NCBI RefSeq assembly: GCF_030814215.1
Contig: NZ_JAUSUT010000001.1
Coordinates: 3,410,001 to 3,474,000 of the forward strand
Direction: 5' to 3'
DNA: 64,000 nucleotides
Source of the DNA: Amycolatopsis thermophila
GTDB lineage: Bacteria; Actinomycetota; Actinomycetes; Mycobacteriales; Pseudonocardiaceae
Shown here: in pieces, positions 17,152-25,802 of the stretch
Numbering within the stretch: the stretch's first letter is position 1
Layout: every line of letters begins with the position of its first letter
Notes under the pieces: generated by a model
The model's database searches: none
Told to the model about the DNA's origin: nothing
Seen by the model: only the letters and a program-made list of their open reading frames with translations
Program-made: the position numbers and the translations under genes

Positions 17152-18144
17152 ATCGGCACGGAGAAACCGGTACTGGCGGTACTGTGCGGTGACGGCCAGG
17201 CCCGGGACCTCACCGCATCACCTGCCATGCAGGGCATCGAATCGACCGCGGTCGTGCGTTACACCGGCGAGGCCGGACTCGCGGACGCGCTGCGGGATGC
17301 GGATGTCCTTTTTGTCCACGACTTCCTTTCCCGCGCGGTCCCGGACGCCTGGCACGCCGCGAACCGCCTCCGCTGGCTGCACATCGCCAGCGCCGGGGTC
17401 GATCCCGTGATGTTCCCGGGCATGCGGGACAGCGACGTCGTGCTCACCAACTCGCGGGGCGTGTTCGACGACTCGATCGCCGAATACGTCCTGGGCGTGA
17501 TCCTCACCTTCGCCAAGGACCTGCACGGATCACTCGACCTGCAGCGCGAACGCCGCTGGCAGCACCGGGAGAGCGAGCGGATCGCCGGCCGCTCGGTGCT
17601 CGTCGTGGGCACCGGGCCGATCGGCCGCGCCATCGCGCGGATGCTGCGTGCGGTCGGGATGACCGTGTCCGGCGCCGGCCGCCGCGCCCGCGAGGGCGAC
17701 CCCGACTTCGGCACCGTCCACGCCTCGGCCGAGCTGGCCGGCCACCTGCCCGCCTACGACTACGTCGTCGCCGTCGCGCCCCTGACCGAGGAGACCAAGG
17801 GCATGTTCGACGCCGCCGCGTTCGCCGCGATGAAGCCGACCGCGCGGTTCGTCAACGTCGGCCGGGGCGAGCTGGTGGTCACCGGCGACCTCATCGAGGC
17901 GCTGCGGTCCGGCGCGCTCGCCGGTGCCGCGCTCGACGTGTTCGACACCGAACCGCTGCCGTCGGACAGTCCGTTGTGGACCATGAAGAACGTGCTCGTC
18001 TCGCCGCACATGTCGGGTGACTTCGTCGGGTGGCGGGACACGCTGGTCGAGGTGTTCGCGGACAACTTCGCCCGCTGGCAGACTGGCGCCCCGCTTCGTA
18101 ATGTCGTGGACAAGCAGCTGGGGTACGTGCCGTCGGATCGGTGA
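17149..18144 (+). CDS. D-isomer-specific 2-hydroxyacid dehydrogenase
   Basis: About 331 residues. The NAD-binding signature VVGTGPIGRAIARML is followed by the catalytic trio of the family: Arg in NVGRGELVV, Glu in FDTEPLP and His in VSPHMSGDF. It interconverts a D-2-hydroxyacid and 2-ketoacid. I placed the start at GTG 17149 because the -10 box ends seven bases earlier (leaderless mRNA); GTG 17140 is possible, and longer frames run through the opposite gene. It leads an operon with the amidase 9 bp downstream. Confidence 0.87.
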   Translation: MIGTEKPVLAVLCGDGQARDLTASPAMQGIESTAVVRYTGEAGLADALRDADVLFVHDFLSRAVPDAWHAANRLRWLHIASAGVDPVMFPGMRDSDVVLTNSRGVFDDSIAEYVLGVILTFAKDLHGSLDLQRERRWQHRESERIAGRSVLVVGTGPIGRAIARMLRAVGMTVSGAGRRAREGDPDFGTVHASAELAGHLPAYDYVVAVAPLTEETKGMFDAAAFAAMKPTARFVNVGRGELVVTGDLIEALRSGALAGAALDVFDTEPLPSDSPLWTMKNVLVSPHMSGDFVGWRDTLVEVFADNFARWQTGAPLRNVVDKQLGYVPSDR

Positions 18145-18153
18145 GGAGTCACC

Positions 18154-19548
18154 ATGAGCACCCTGTTGACGGCGAGTGAGCTGGTCGCCGCCTATTCCAC
18201 CGGCGAGATCAGCCCGGTGGAGGCGACCGAGGCGGCGCTGCGCTCCATCGAGGAGCGCGACGGGGAGTGCAACGCGTTCTGCCTGGTCGATCCCGAGGTG
18301 GCCCGCGACGGCGCGAAGGCGTCGGAGACCCGGTGGCGCGAGGGCAACCCGATCGGCTCGCTGGACGGGGTGCCGACCTCGATCAAGGACATGTTCCTCA
18401 CGCAGGGCTGGCCGACCCTGCGCGGGTCGACGTGCATCGACCGCGACCAGCCGTGGGACGTGGACAGCCCGGTCACCGCGCGGCTGCGGGAGAACGGCCT
18501 GGTCCTGCTCGGCAAGACCACCACGCCCGAGCTCGCGTGGAAGGGCGTCACGGACAACGCGCTGACCGGCGTCACCCGCAACCCGTGGAACCCGGCGAAG
18601 ACGCCGGGCGGGTCGAGCGGCGGGAGCGCGGCGGCCGTCGCGGCCGGGATGGGCGAGCTGTCGGTGGGGACGGACGGTGGCGGGTCCGTGCGGATCCCCG
18701 CGTCGTTCTGCGGGATCGTCGGGCTGAAGCCGACGTACGGCCGGATTCCGCTGTACCCGGCGAGCCCGTTCGGTGCGCTGTCGCACGCCGGGCCGATGGC
18801 GCGGTCGGTGTCGGACGTCGCGTTGATGCTCGACGTGCTGGCCCTGCCCGACCACCGCGACCCGGCCGCGCTGGAGCCGCCGCTGGGCGCCTACCGCGAG
18901 GCGGTGCGCCGGGACGTGCGCGGCCTGTACGCGGCGTTCTCGCCGACCCTCGGGTGGGCCACCGTCGACCCGGAGGTGCGGCGGATCGTGACCGAGGCGG
19001 TCACGGCGCTGGACGAGGCCGGGCTGCGGGTCGAGGAGGCCGACCCCGGCTTCGGCGACCCGCGGGAGGCCTTCGACGTGCTCTGGTCGGCCGGCGCGGC
19101 GCAGTGGCTGAACACCTTTCCACCCGGAGCCGAGGCGAAGATCGACCCGGGGCTGCGGAAGGTGTGGGAGAAGGGCCGGACGTACTCGGCGGCGGACTAC
19201 CTGGACGCCAACGCCGAGCGCGCGTCGCTGGGCATCCTCATGGGCGAGTTCCACACCCGCTTCGACGTGCTGATCACCCCGACGGTCGCCGTCCCGCCGT
19301 TCGAGGCCGGGTTCGACGTGCCACCGGGCAGCGGTATGACCGGCTGGCCGGACTGGACGCCCTTCACGTACCCGTTCAACATGACCCAGCAGCCCGCGAT
19401 CAGCGTTCCGGCCGGGTTCACCGCCGACGGGCTGCCGGTCGGGTTGCAGATCGTCGGGCCGCGGCACTCGGACGACCTGGTGCTGGCCGTGGCGCGGCTG
19501 GTGGAAGAGGTCCGTCCCTGGCCGACCGACCGGCCCGCGGGGCGCTGA
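18154..19548 (+). CDS. Amidase, amidase-signature family
   Basis: 464 residues. The Ser-cisSer-Lys site is complete: Lys in TSIKDMFLT, the glycine/serine block TPGGSSGGSAAAVAAG with cis-Ser, and nucleophile region GTDGGGSVRIPASFCG. The C-terminus (PFNMTQQPAISVPAG...LPVGLQIVGPR) is also typical. It hydrolyses a carboxamide to acid and ammonia in the cytoplasm. ATG 18154 follows GAGGAG. With the upstream dehydrogenase it is under operator copy 3, so it probably opens an amide substrate fed to this pathway. Its stop codon lies inside the first, partial unit of the 100-bp repeat. Confidence 0.9.
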   Translation: MSTLLTASELVAAYSTGEISPVEATEAALRSIEERDGECNAFCLVDPEVARDGAKASETRWREGNPIGSLDGVPTSIKDMFLTQGWPTLRGSTCIDRDQPWDVDSPVTARLRENGLVLLGKTTTPELAWKGVTDNALTGVTRNPWNPAKTPGGSSGGSAAAVAAGMGELSVGTDGGGSVRIPASFCGIVGLKPTYGRIPLYPASPFGALSHAGPMARSVSDVALMLDVLALPDHRDPAALEPPLGAYREAVRRDVRGLYAAFSPTLGWATVDPEVRRIVTEAVTALDEAGLRVEEADPGFGDPREAFDVLWSAGAAQWLNTFPPGAEAKIDPGLRKVWEKGRTYSAADYLDANAERASLGILMGEFHTRFDVLITPTVAVPPFEAGFDVPPGSGMTGWPDWTPFTYPFNMTQQPAISVPAGFTADGLPVGLQIVGPRHSDDLVLAVARLVEEVRPWPTDRPAGR

Positions 19549-19555
19549 CGTTCCT

Positions 19556-19855
19556 CCGGCTTGCGTTGGTGGGGGAGGTCGGTTGTTCGCTGACCGGCGG
19601 GTCCGCGGGGTGCTGAGGCTTCTCCGTCTTCCGCTCGCGGGGCCCTGAGGTGTCACCGGCTTGCCTTGGCGAAGGAGGCCGGTTGTTCCCTGACTGCCGG
19701 GTCCGCGGGGTGCTGAGGGTCCGGCGTCTTCGGCTCGCGCGGCGCTGAGGTGTCGCCGGCTTGCCTTGGCGGAGGAGGTCGGTTGTTCGCTGACCGGCGG
19801 GTCCGCGGGGTGCTGAGGGTTCGCCGTCTTCCGCTCGCGCGGCGATGAATGGTCC
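19556..19855. repeat. Three tandem copies of a 100-bp unit
   Basis: Units begin with CCGGCTTGC at 19556, 19656 and 19756, a period of exactly 100 bp, with about 85-90% identity. Recognisable words in each are GAGGxCGGTTGTTC, GCGGGTCCGCGGGGTGCTGA and GTCTTC-GCTCGCG. A partial unit extends left over the amidase stop. The period is not a multiple of three, so this is not coding. 19856-20019 holds only the short promoter region of the next gene. Confidence 0.88.
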
Positions 19856-20019
19856 CTTCGCGGCCGCGCGAGTGGGATCCTCGCGCCGGTGTGGTCCCCA
19901 GGCTTTCGTGGATTCCCCCTGGTTGCGAGCGTTTTTGCTTGTCCACAGAGGACTGACGCGGGTTGTGCCGTCAGCTGTTCCGCGATGCACAGCCCGGTCG
20001 CGTGTGCTGTGCTGGAGGC

Positions 20020-20994
20020 ATGCGTACAACGACTTTGGGCAAGAGCGGGCTCGACGTCTCCCGGATCGCGTTCGGCACCTGGCAGCTGGGCGGCGACTGG
20101 GGGTCCTTCGACGAGGACGCGGCGGTCCAGGCCATCCGGCACGCGCGCGAGTTGGGCGTCAACTTCTTCGACACCGCGCAGGCCTACGGGTTCGGCAAGT
20201 CCGAGGCGCTGCTCGGGCGCGCCCTGCGTGACGAGCTCAGACGTGACCGCGACAGCCTGGTGATCGCCACCAAGGGCGGCATCAACCCGGGCACCGGCCG
20301 CCCGCGCGACGCCCGCCGCGAGTGGCTGCGCAAGGGTGTCGAGGAGAGCCTGCGCCACCTGGATCTCGACCACATCGACCTGTACCAGGTGCACTGGCCC
20401 GATCCGGACACCCCGGCCGAGGAGACGGCCTCGGCACTGCAGGAGCTGGTCGACGAGGGCAAGATCCGCCACGTCGGGGTGTCCAACTACGACACCGCGC
20501 AGCTCGCCGAGTTCGACCGGACCCGCCCGGTGGAGACGCTGCAGCCGCCGTATCACCTGCTGCGCCGCGCCATCGAGGACGACCCGCTGCCGTACTGCCG
20601 GGAACACGACATCGGGGTGCTCGTCTACAGCCCGCTCGGCAGCGGCCTGCTCACCGGTTCGCTCACCCCGCGAAGCACGTTCGAGGAGGGCGACTGGCGG
20701 GCGCAGTCGAGCGCCTTCCAGGGCGCGAACCTGCAGAAGAACCTCGAGGTCGTGGAGCAGCTGAAGAACTTCGCGGCCGAGAAGGGCGCCACCGTCAGCC
20801 GGCTCGCGATCGCGTGGACGCTGCACCAGCCGGGCGTGCACGTCGCCATAGTCGGCGCCCGCCGGGCGAAGAACATCGAGGACAGTGTCGGCGCCGCGGA
20901 ACTCGACCTCACCGACGATGACCTTGAGCGCATCGAGGAGATCACAGCGCACGGCGTGCAGGTCGAGGGCGCCAGCCCGGAAGGCGTCGCCTAG
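20020..20994 (+). CDS. Aldo/keto reductase
   Basis: 324 residues, start ATG 20020 with CTGGAGG upstream. The (beta/alpha)8 family residues are visible: catalytic Asp and Tyr in NFFDTAQAYGFGKSE, Lys in VIATKGG, His in LYQVHWPD, then VGVSNYDTAQL and the NADPH-binding region ending IVGARRAKNIEDSVGA. It reduces aldehydes or ketones with NADPH. The sequence fits the general 'aldo/keto reductase, YajO/IolS-like' group and gives no clear substrate. It stands alone between two repeat-rich gaps. Confidence 0.9.
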   Translation: MRTTTLGKSGLDVSRIAFGTWQLGGDWGSFDEDAAVQAIRHARELGVNFFDTAQAYGFGKSEALLGRALRDELRRDRDSLVIATKGGINPGTGRPRDARREWLRKGVEESLRHLDLDHIDLYQVHWPDPDTPAEETASALQELVDEGKIRHVGVSNYDTAQLAEFDRTRPVETLQPPYHLLRRAIEDDPLPYCREHDIGVLVYSPLGSGLLTGSLTPRSTFEEGDWRAQSSAFQGANLQKNLEVVEQLKNFAAEKGATVSRLAIAWTLHQPGVHVAIVGARRAKNIEDSVGAAELDLTDDDLERIEEITAHGVQVEGASPEGVA

Positions 20995-20998
20995 CCCC

Positions 20999-21672
20999 CC
21001 GCGGCGACGGGCCACGCGGAGTCCCGCGACCTGCCTCGCATCAGGCACGGGACCACACCGCGATTTGCCGGGCACCGTAGTGCGCGCCCGGCACCGTGGT
21101 TCAGCGGGCACGATGGCTCGCCCCGCACTGCGGCCTGCGCCGAGCCGTGATGCATCCGGCGCGTGGCCCGCCTCGGGCGGTGGCGACCCGGCGCGGTGGT
21201 GCGCCCGGCACCATGGCTCGCCCGGCACCATGGCTCGCTCCGCGCAGCGATCGGCCCCACCGCAGTTTCCCCCGGATCGTGGTTCACCCCGCACTTCGGG
21301 TCGCCCCGCACTGAGGTCGGCCCGGGACGGTGGTTCCCCAGCGCCGTGGGCCGCCGCCGTGGCCTACCCCGCGCCGTGGGACCCGCCCCGTGGTTCGCTC
21401 AGCACGGTGTATCGCTCCGCAGCCGCCCCGCCCGGTATGCCCCGGCACCGCGGCTGGCCCCGCACCGTGAGACGCCGCACGGTATGCCGCGCACCGCGAC
21501 TTGCCTCGCACCGAGGGCCGCCCCCCGCCCAGCACCATGTGCCGCCTCGCACCACGGCCCGCCGCTCCCCGGCCGCGCTCCAGCCCTCGCCGGCCAGCTC
21601 GCTCCAGCCTTCGACGGCCGGCGCGCTCCTGCCCTCGACGGCTAGCGCGCACCGCCGCTCGCGGCGCGGCCA
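20999..21672. repeat. Degenerate short tandem repeats filling a gene-free gap
   Basis: The 680-bp gap between convergent genes consists of diverged units around CCCGCACCGTGGTTCGC-type words, roughly 20-22 bp apart (for example two adjacent GCCCGGCACCATGGCTC units near 21210 and 21228). Long open frames cross it on both strands only because it lacks A/T-rich stops. No ribosome site, family motif or RNA gene is visible. Confidence 0.6.
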
Positions 21673-21673
21673 C

Positions 21674-23038
21674 CTACCGGGCCGCGAACTCCAGCTCCTC
21701 GAGCGCGGTGTCCAGGTGCGTCAGGATGCGCTGGAGGTGCGGCACCGAGCGGCGGCAGCCGGTGATGCCGAAGTCGAGGTTGTCGCCGCTGTTGGTCAGC
21801 GTGATGTTGAGCGCCTGACCGTCCAGCAGCACCGACGCGGGGTAGATGCCGTCGAGTTTGGCGCCGTTCCAGTACATCTGCGTGCGCGGGCCGGGCACGT
21901 TGGAGATCACCAGGTTGAACGGCGGGCGCGTGTTGTTGACGACGCCCGGGATCGGCGACACGCCCAGCTGCGCCACGTTGATGCCGGACAGCAGCAGCGC
22001 CTGCAGCGGGGTCAGCTCCTTGAAGATCCGCTTCGCGTCGCGCATGGACTGGTGGATCGTCATCAGTCGCTTCGCCGGGTCGGACTGGTCGGTGCCCAGG
22101 TTGCACAGCACCGCGCCGATCTGGTTGCCCGACGTCTCGCCGATGTCGGCCGGCTTGCGCATCGACACCGGCACCATCGCGACCAGCGGCGCGTCGGGCA
22201 GGGCGCGCTGCTCGATGAGGTAGTCCCGCAGGGCGCCGGCGCACATCGCGAGCACCACGTCGTTGCGGGAGGTGCCGGTGGCGGTCGCGATCGCGCGCAC
22301 CCGCTTGAGCGGCCAGGACTGCGCGGCGAACCGGCGTGCACCGCCGATCGGCACGTTGAAGATCGTCCTCGGGGCCTGCATCGGCAGCAGCAGGGTGTGC
22401 TCGCGGAACGCCTCGCGGGCCACCTTCGCCGCCGCCGGGGCCATCCCCGCGAGCTGCTTGACCGAGCTGGTGCCCAGACGCAGCAGCGACCGGGCGTTGC
22501 GCGGCGGCTTGCCACCCTGCATCTTGCGCGAGCCCCACGGCGGCGGGCAGCTGCGGTCGTCCGGGTCGTCGGACAGCGTGCCCTGCAGGTGCCGCAGCGC
22601 CGAGACGCCGTCCATCAGCGCGTGGTGCACCTTGCTATACATCCCGAAGCGGCCGTCCTGCAGCCCTTCGACCAGGTGGATCTCCCACAGCGGGCGGTGG
22701 CGGTCGAGCAGCGTGCTGTGCCAGCGGGAGGTGAGTTCCAGCAGTTCCCGGATGCGACCGGGGTAGGGCAGCGCGGAGTGCCGGAAGTGGTAGTCGAGGT
22801 CGAGGTCGTCGTCGTGGGCCCAGGCCGCGTAACCGAGCGTGTTCACCGGGCGCGCGACCCGCTGCCGGAACAGCGGGCGGACATCGGTGTTCTTGACCAG
22901 GTCTTCACGCAGGCTTCGGAGGTAGGTGTGGTCGGCGCCCTCGGGCGTCTGGAACAGTTGCAGGCCGCCCACGTGCATCGGGTGCTCGCGGCTTTCCACC
23001 AGCAGGAACATGGAGTCGGTAAAAGGCATCAACGGCAT
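21674..23038 (-). CDS. Wax ester synthase/diacylglycerol acyltransferase (WS/DGAT)
   Basis: 454 residues. It opens MPLMPFTDSMFLLVESREHPMHVGGLQLF and has the catalytic HHALMDG (HHxxxDG) at about 138-144, then the family blocks NDVVLAMCAGALRDYL, VPVSMR, GNQIGAVLCNLGTD and NVPGPRTQMYWNGA. It esterifies a fatty acyl-CoA to a long-chain alcohol or diacylglycerol, building storage lipid at the membrane. ATG 23038 has GAGAGG upstream; a second in-frame ATG is at 23029. It is divergent from the GST gene. Confidence 0.92.
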   Translation of the reverse strand: MPLMPFTDSMFLLVESREHPMHVGGLQLFQTPEGADHTYLRSLREDLVKNTDVRPLFRQRVARPVNTLGYAAWAHDDDLDLDYHFRHSALPYPGRIRELLELTSRWHSTLLDRHRPLWEIHLVEGLQDGRFGMYSKVHHALMDGVSALRHLQGTLSDDPDDRSCPPPWGSRKMQGGKPPRNARSLLRLGTSSVKQLAGMAPAAAKVAREAFREHTLLLPMQAPRTIFNVPIGGARRFAAQSWPLKRVRAIATATGTSRNDVVLAMCAGALRDYLIEQRALPDAPLVAMVPVSMRKPADIGETSGNQIGAVLCNLGTDQSDPAKRLMTIHQSMRDAKRIFKELTPLQALLLSGINVAQLGVSPIPGVVNNTRPPFNLVISNVPGPRTQMYWNGAKLDGIYPASVLLDGQALNITLTNSGDNLDFGITGCRRSVPHLQRILTHLDTALEELEFAAR

Positions 23039-23134
23039 TCGGTGACCACCTCTCCGGTCCAGGGCGGATCTGCGCCCAGGGTCATTGAGTCTACGCGTAC
23101 TGCTACCGCCCGGAAGACAATCTACGCTGAGGGA

Positions 23135-24136
23135 ATGACCATTCCGACGGATCCGGAAACGGGCGAGTTCAAGCGATCGCCGAACCGCTTCACGGCGCGG
23201 ATCACCGCCGACGGAGCGGACGGCTGGCCGGTGGAGGCGGGCCGGTACCGGCTCGTGGTCAGCCGCGCCTGCCCGTGGGCCAGCCGCGGGCTGATCGTGC
23301 GGCGGTTGATGGGACTGGAGGAAGCGCTGTCCGTCGCGATCGCCGATCCCATCCAGGACGAGCGCAGCTGGCGGTTCACGCTCGACCCGGACGGCCGCGA
23401 TCCGGTGCTGGGCATCAGGTTCCTCGGCGAGGCCTACCACGCTGCCGACCCGGACTACGACGGCGGCATCAGCGTGCCGGCGATCGTCGACATCCCCAGC
23501 GGCAAGCTCGTCACCAACGACTACCCGCAGATCACGCTCGACCTGGATACCGAGTGGGGCGCGTACTACCGCGACGGCGCGCCGGACCTGTACCCGGAGA
23601 AGCTGCGCGACGAGATCGACGAGATCAACCGCGCGGTGTACCGCGACGTGAACGCGGCGGTGTACGAGGCGGGGTTCGCGACGAAGCAGTCCGCCTACGA
23701 CGACGCGTACCGCCGGCTGTTCGCGCGGCTCGATGCGCTTTCGGATCGGTTGTCGGGGCAGCGTTATCTCGTCGGCGACACGATCACCGAGGCCGATATC
23801 CGGTTGTTCACGACGCTCGTCCGGTTCGACCCGGTCTACCACGGGCACTTCAAGTGCAACCGGAACAAGCTGACCGAGATGCCGGTGTTGTGGGCGTACG
23901 CGCGGGATCTGTTCCAGACGCCCGGTTTCGGTGACACGGTGGACTTCGACCACATCAAGCGGCACTACTACCAGGTGCACGAGCAGGTCAATCCGACGCG
24001 GATCGTGCCGAATGGTCCGGACCTGTCCGGCTGGGCGGAGCCGCACGGCCGCGAGGACCTGGGCGGACGACCCTTCGGGGACGGTTCGCCCCCGGGGCCG
24101 CCGCCGGCGAACGAGGTCGTGCCGCCGCAGTGGTGA
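23135..24136 (+). CDS. Xi-class glutathione S-transferase / glutathionyl-hydroquinone reductase-like protein
   Basis: 333 residues. The active-site motif CPWA (SRACPWASRGL) is the mark of the Xi class (PcpF/YqjG/ECM4). The N-terminal thioredoxin-like domain contains SVPAIVDIPSGKLVTNDYPQI; the C-terminal helical domain contains LVGDTITEADIRLFTTLVRFDPVYHGHFKCN. These enzymes remove a thiol from S-conjugated hydroquinones; in an actinobacterium the thiol may be mycothiol. Start ATG 23135 is six bases after the -10 box TACGCT (23123-23128), indicating a leaderless mRNA. Confidence 0.88.
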   Translation: MTIPTDPETGEFKRSPNRFTARITADGADGWPVEAGRYRLVVSRACPWASRGLIVRRLMGLEEALSVAIADPIQDERSWRFTLDPDGRDPVLGIRFLGEAYHAADPDYDGGISVPAIVDIPSGKLVTNDYPQITLDLDTEWGAYYRDGAPDLYPEKLRDEIDEINRAVYRDVNAAVYEAGFATKQSAYDDAYRRLFARLDALSDRLSGQRYLVGDTITEADIRLFTTLVRFDPVYHGHFKCNRNKLTEMPVLWAYARDLFQTPGFGDTVDFDHIKRHYYQVHEQVNPTRIVPNGPDLSGWAEPHGREDLGGRPFGDGSPPGPPPANEVVPPQW

Positions 24137-24158
24137 CGCGGTGCCCTACGCTGACGGC

Positions 24159-25799
24159 GTGACGAAGACCGGCGCCCAGCACCTCGCGGACGCGCTGCTC
24201 GAGCTCGGGGCCGAGGTCGTGTTCGGCCTGCCGGGCGTGCACAACCTGCCGATCTGGGAGGCGCTGGCGGACAGTCCGCTGCGGCTGATCGGCGTCCGGC
24301 ACGAGCAGACCGCGGGGTACGCCGCGGACGGGTTCGCCAGGGCGACGGGGAAGCTCGGGGTCGCGATCGTGACGACCGGCCCCGGCGCGGCGAACACGAT
24401 CGCCGCGGTCGGGGAGGCGATGGCGTCCGGGTCGCCGGTGCTGGTGATCGCGACGGACATCCCGGCGAGCCTGCGCCGGCCCGGCACCGTGCGCGGTGTG
24501 CTGCACGAGACCAGTGACCAGGCGGCGTTGTTCGCGCCCGTGACGAAGGCGACGTTCACGGTCGAGGCGCCGGAGGACCTGGCGCCGACGATCCTGCGCG
24601 CGGCGCGGCTCGCGCAGCGGCCGCAGAGCGGGCCGGTGTACGTCGGTGTGCCCACGGATTTCCTGCGGCACAACGGTTTCCGTGGTCCGGACCCGGAGCC
24701 GACGGAGACGTTCCCCGCGCTGGCGTTGTCGGATCTCGACGCGGCGCGGCGGATGCTGGCGATGGCGTCGAAGCCGTTGATCTGGGCGGGTGGCGGCGCG
24801 GTGCGGGCCGAGGCGGGGCCGGTGATCGGGCAGCTGGCGGAGAAGCTGGCGGCGCCGGTGATCACGACGTTCGCCGCGCGGGGGCTGTTGCCGCTAGCGC
24901 ACCCGTGTGCCGCGCCGAACCCGGTGCACGCGCCGGAGGTGGGCGCGTTGTGGGACGAGGCCGATGTGGTGCTGGGCATCGGGACCGATTTCGACGGGTT
25001 GATGACGCAGAACTGGCTGATGCCGAAGCCGCCGAAGCTGATCGTGATCAACGTGGACCCGAAGGACGCGGCGAAGAACTACCCGCCGGACATCACGCTC
25101 GTCGGTGATGCGCGTGATGTGGTGCCGCAGTTGTTGCAGGGGTTGCCGGCGCGGCCGGGGTTGGGTGAGCTGAAAGAGCGGTTGCAGCGGATTTCGGAGC
25201 AGGTGCGCCGGCGGGTGCGCAGTGAGGAGCCGCAGGCCGCGGATTTCCTGCGCACGCTGGAGGAAACGCTGCCGGAGAGCGCGATGCTGGTGGCGGACAT
25301 GTGCATCGCCGGGTATTGGGCGGGCGGGTTCCACCGGGTGCCGGCGCCGCACCGCTTCGCGTACCCGATGGGCTGGGGCACGCTGGGTTTCGGTTTCCCG
25401 GCCGCGCTGGGCGCGGCGGCCACCGGGGCCGGCCGGGTGGTCTGCATCAGCGGCGACGGCGGGTTCCTGTACGGCTGCGGTGATCTCGCGACGCTGGCGC
25501 AGGAGTCGCTGCCGGTGACGGTGATCATCGTCGACGACGGTGGGTACGGCATGCTGCGGTTCGATCAGGACCGGGAGGGGTTGCCGCACCGCGGGGTCAA
25601 CCTGCACACGCCCGACTTCGTCGGCCTGGCCCGCTCCTTCGGTGTGGACGCGGGACGCGTGGAAGGCTTCGGCCGCGCCTTCCGGCGCCTCCTGGGCGAG
25701 TTCGTCCGCAGCGACGAGCCGAACGTGCTGGTGGTGAGGGCCTCCCTGAAGCCGCCGGTGAACACCTCGCCCCGCTGGTACCGCGCGAAGCGCCGCTGA
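24159..25799 (+). CDS. TPP-binding acetolactate synthase/benzoylformate decarboxylase-like enzyme
   Basis: 546 residues with Pyr, middle and PP domains. The activating Glu is E49 in VRHEQTAGYAADG. The cofactor motif reads SGDGGFLYGCGDL...IIVDDGGYGML, so the usual NN at its end is DD/DG. It cleaves or ligates a 2-ketoacid using thiamine pyrophosphate; the family is too broad to name the substrate. GTG 24159 follows the -10 box TACGCT (24147-24152) by six bases, so it can be made from its own leaderless mRNA although it lies 22 bp after the GST gene. Confidence 0.85.
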   Translation: MTKTGAQHLADALLELGAEVVFGLPGVHNLPIWEALADSPLRLIGVRHEQTAGYAADGFARATGKLGVAIVTTGPGAANTIAAVGEAMASGSPVLVIATDIPASLRRPGTVRGVLHETSDQAALFAPVTKATFTVEAPEDLAPTILRAARLAQRPQSGPVYVGVPTDFLRHNGFRGPDPEPTETFPALALSDLDAARRMLAMASKPLIWAGGGAVRAEAGPVIGQLAEKLAAPVITTFAARGLLPLAHPCAAPNPVHAPEVGALWDEADVVLGIGTDFDGLMTQNWLMPKPPKLIVINVDPKDAAKNYPPDITLVGDARDVVPQLLQGLPARPGLGELKERLQRISEQVRRRVRSEEPQAADFLRTLEETLPESAMLVADMCIAGYWAGGFHRVPAPHRFAYPMGWGTLGFGFPAALGAAATGAGRVVCISGDGGFLYGCGDLATLAQESLPVTVIIVDDGGYGMLRFDQDREGLPHRGVNLHTPDFVGLARSFGVDAGRVEGFGRAFRRLLGEFVRSDEPNVLVVRASLKPPVNTSPRWYRAKRR

Positions 25800-25802
25800 C
25801 CG

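Noticed and set aside
19418..20029. A long minus-strand open frame across the 100-bp repeat, rich in Arg, Pro and Ser
   Set aside because: It is open only because GC-rich repeats lack stops; the repeat period breaks the frame, and there is no ribosome site or family similarity.
20885..23134. Extension of the GST gene 2 kb upstream
   Set aside because: The frame crosses the repeat gap and the opposite WS/DGAT gene; a -10 box and family N-terminus fix the start at 23135.
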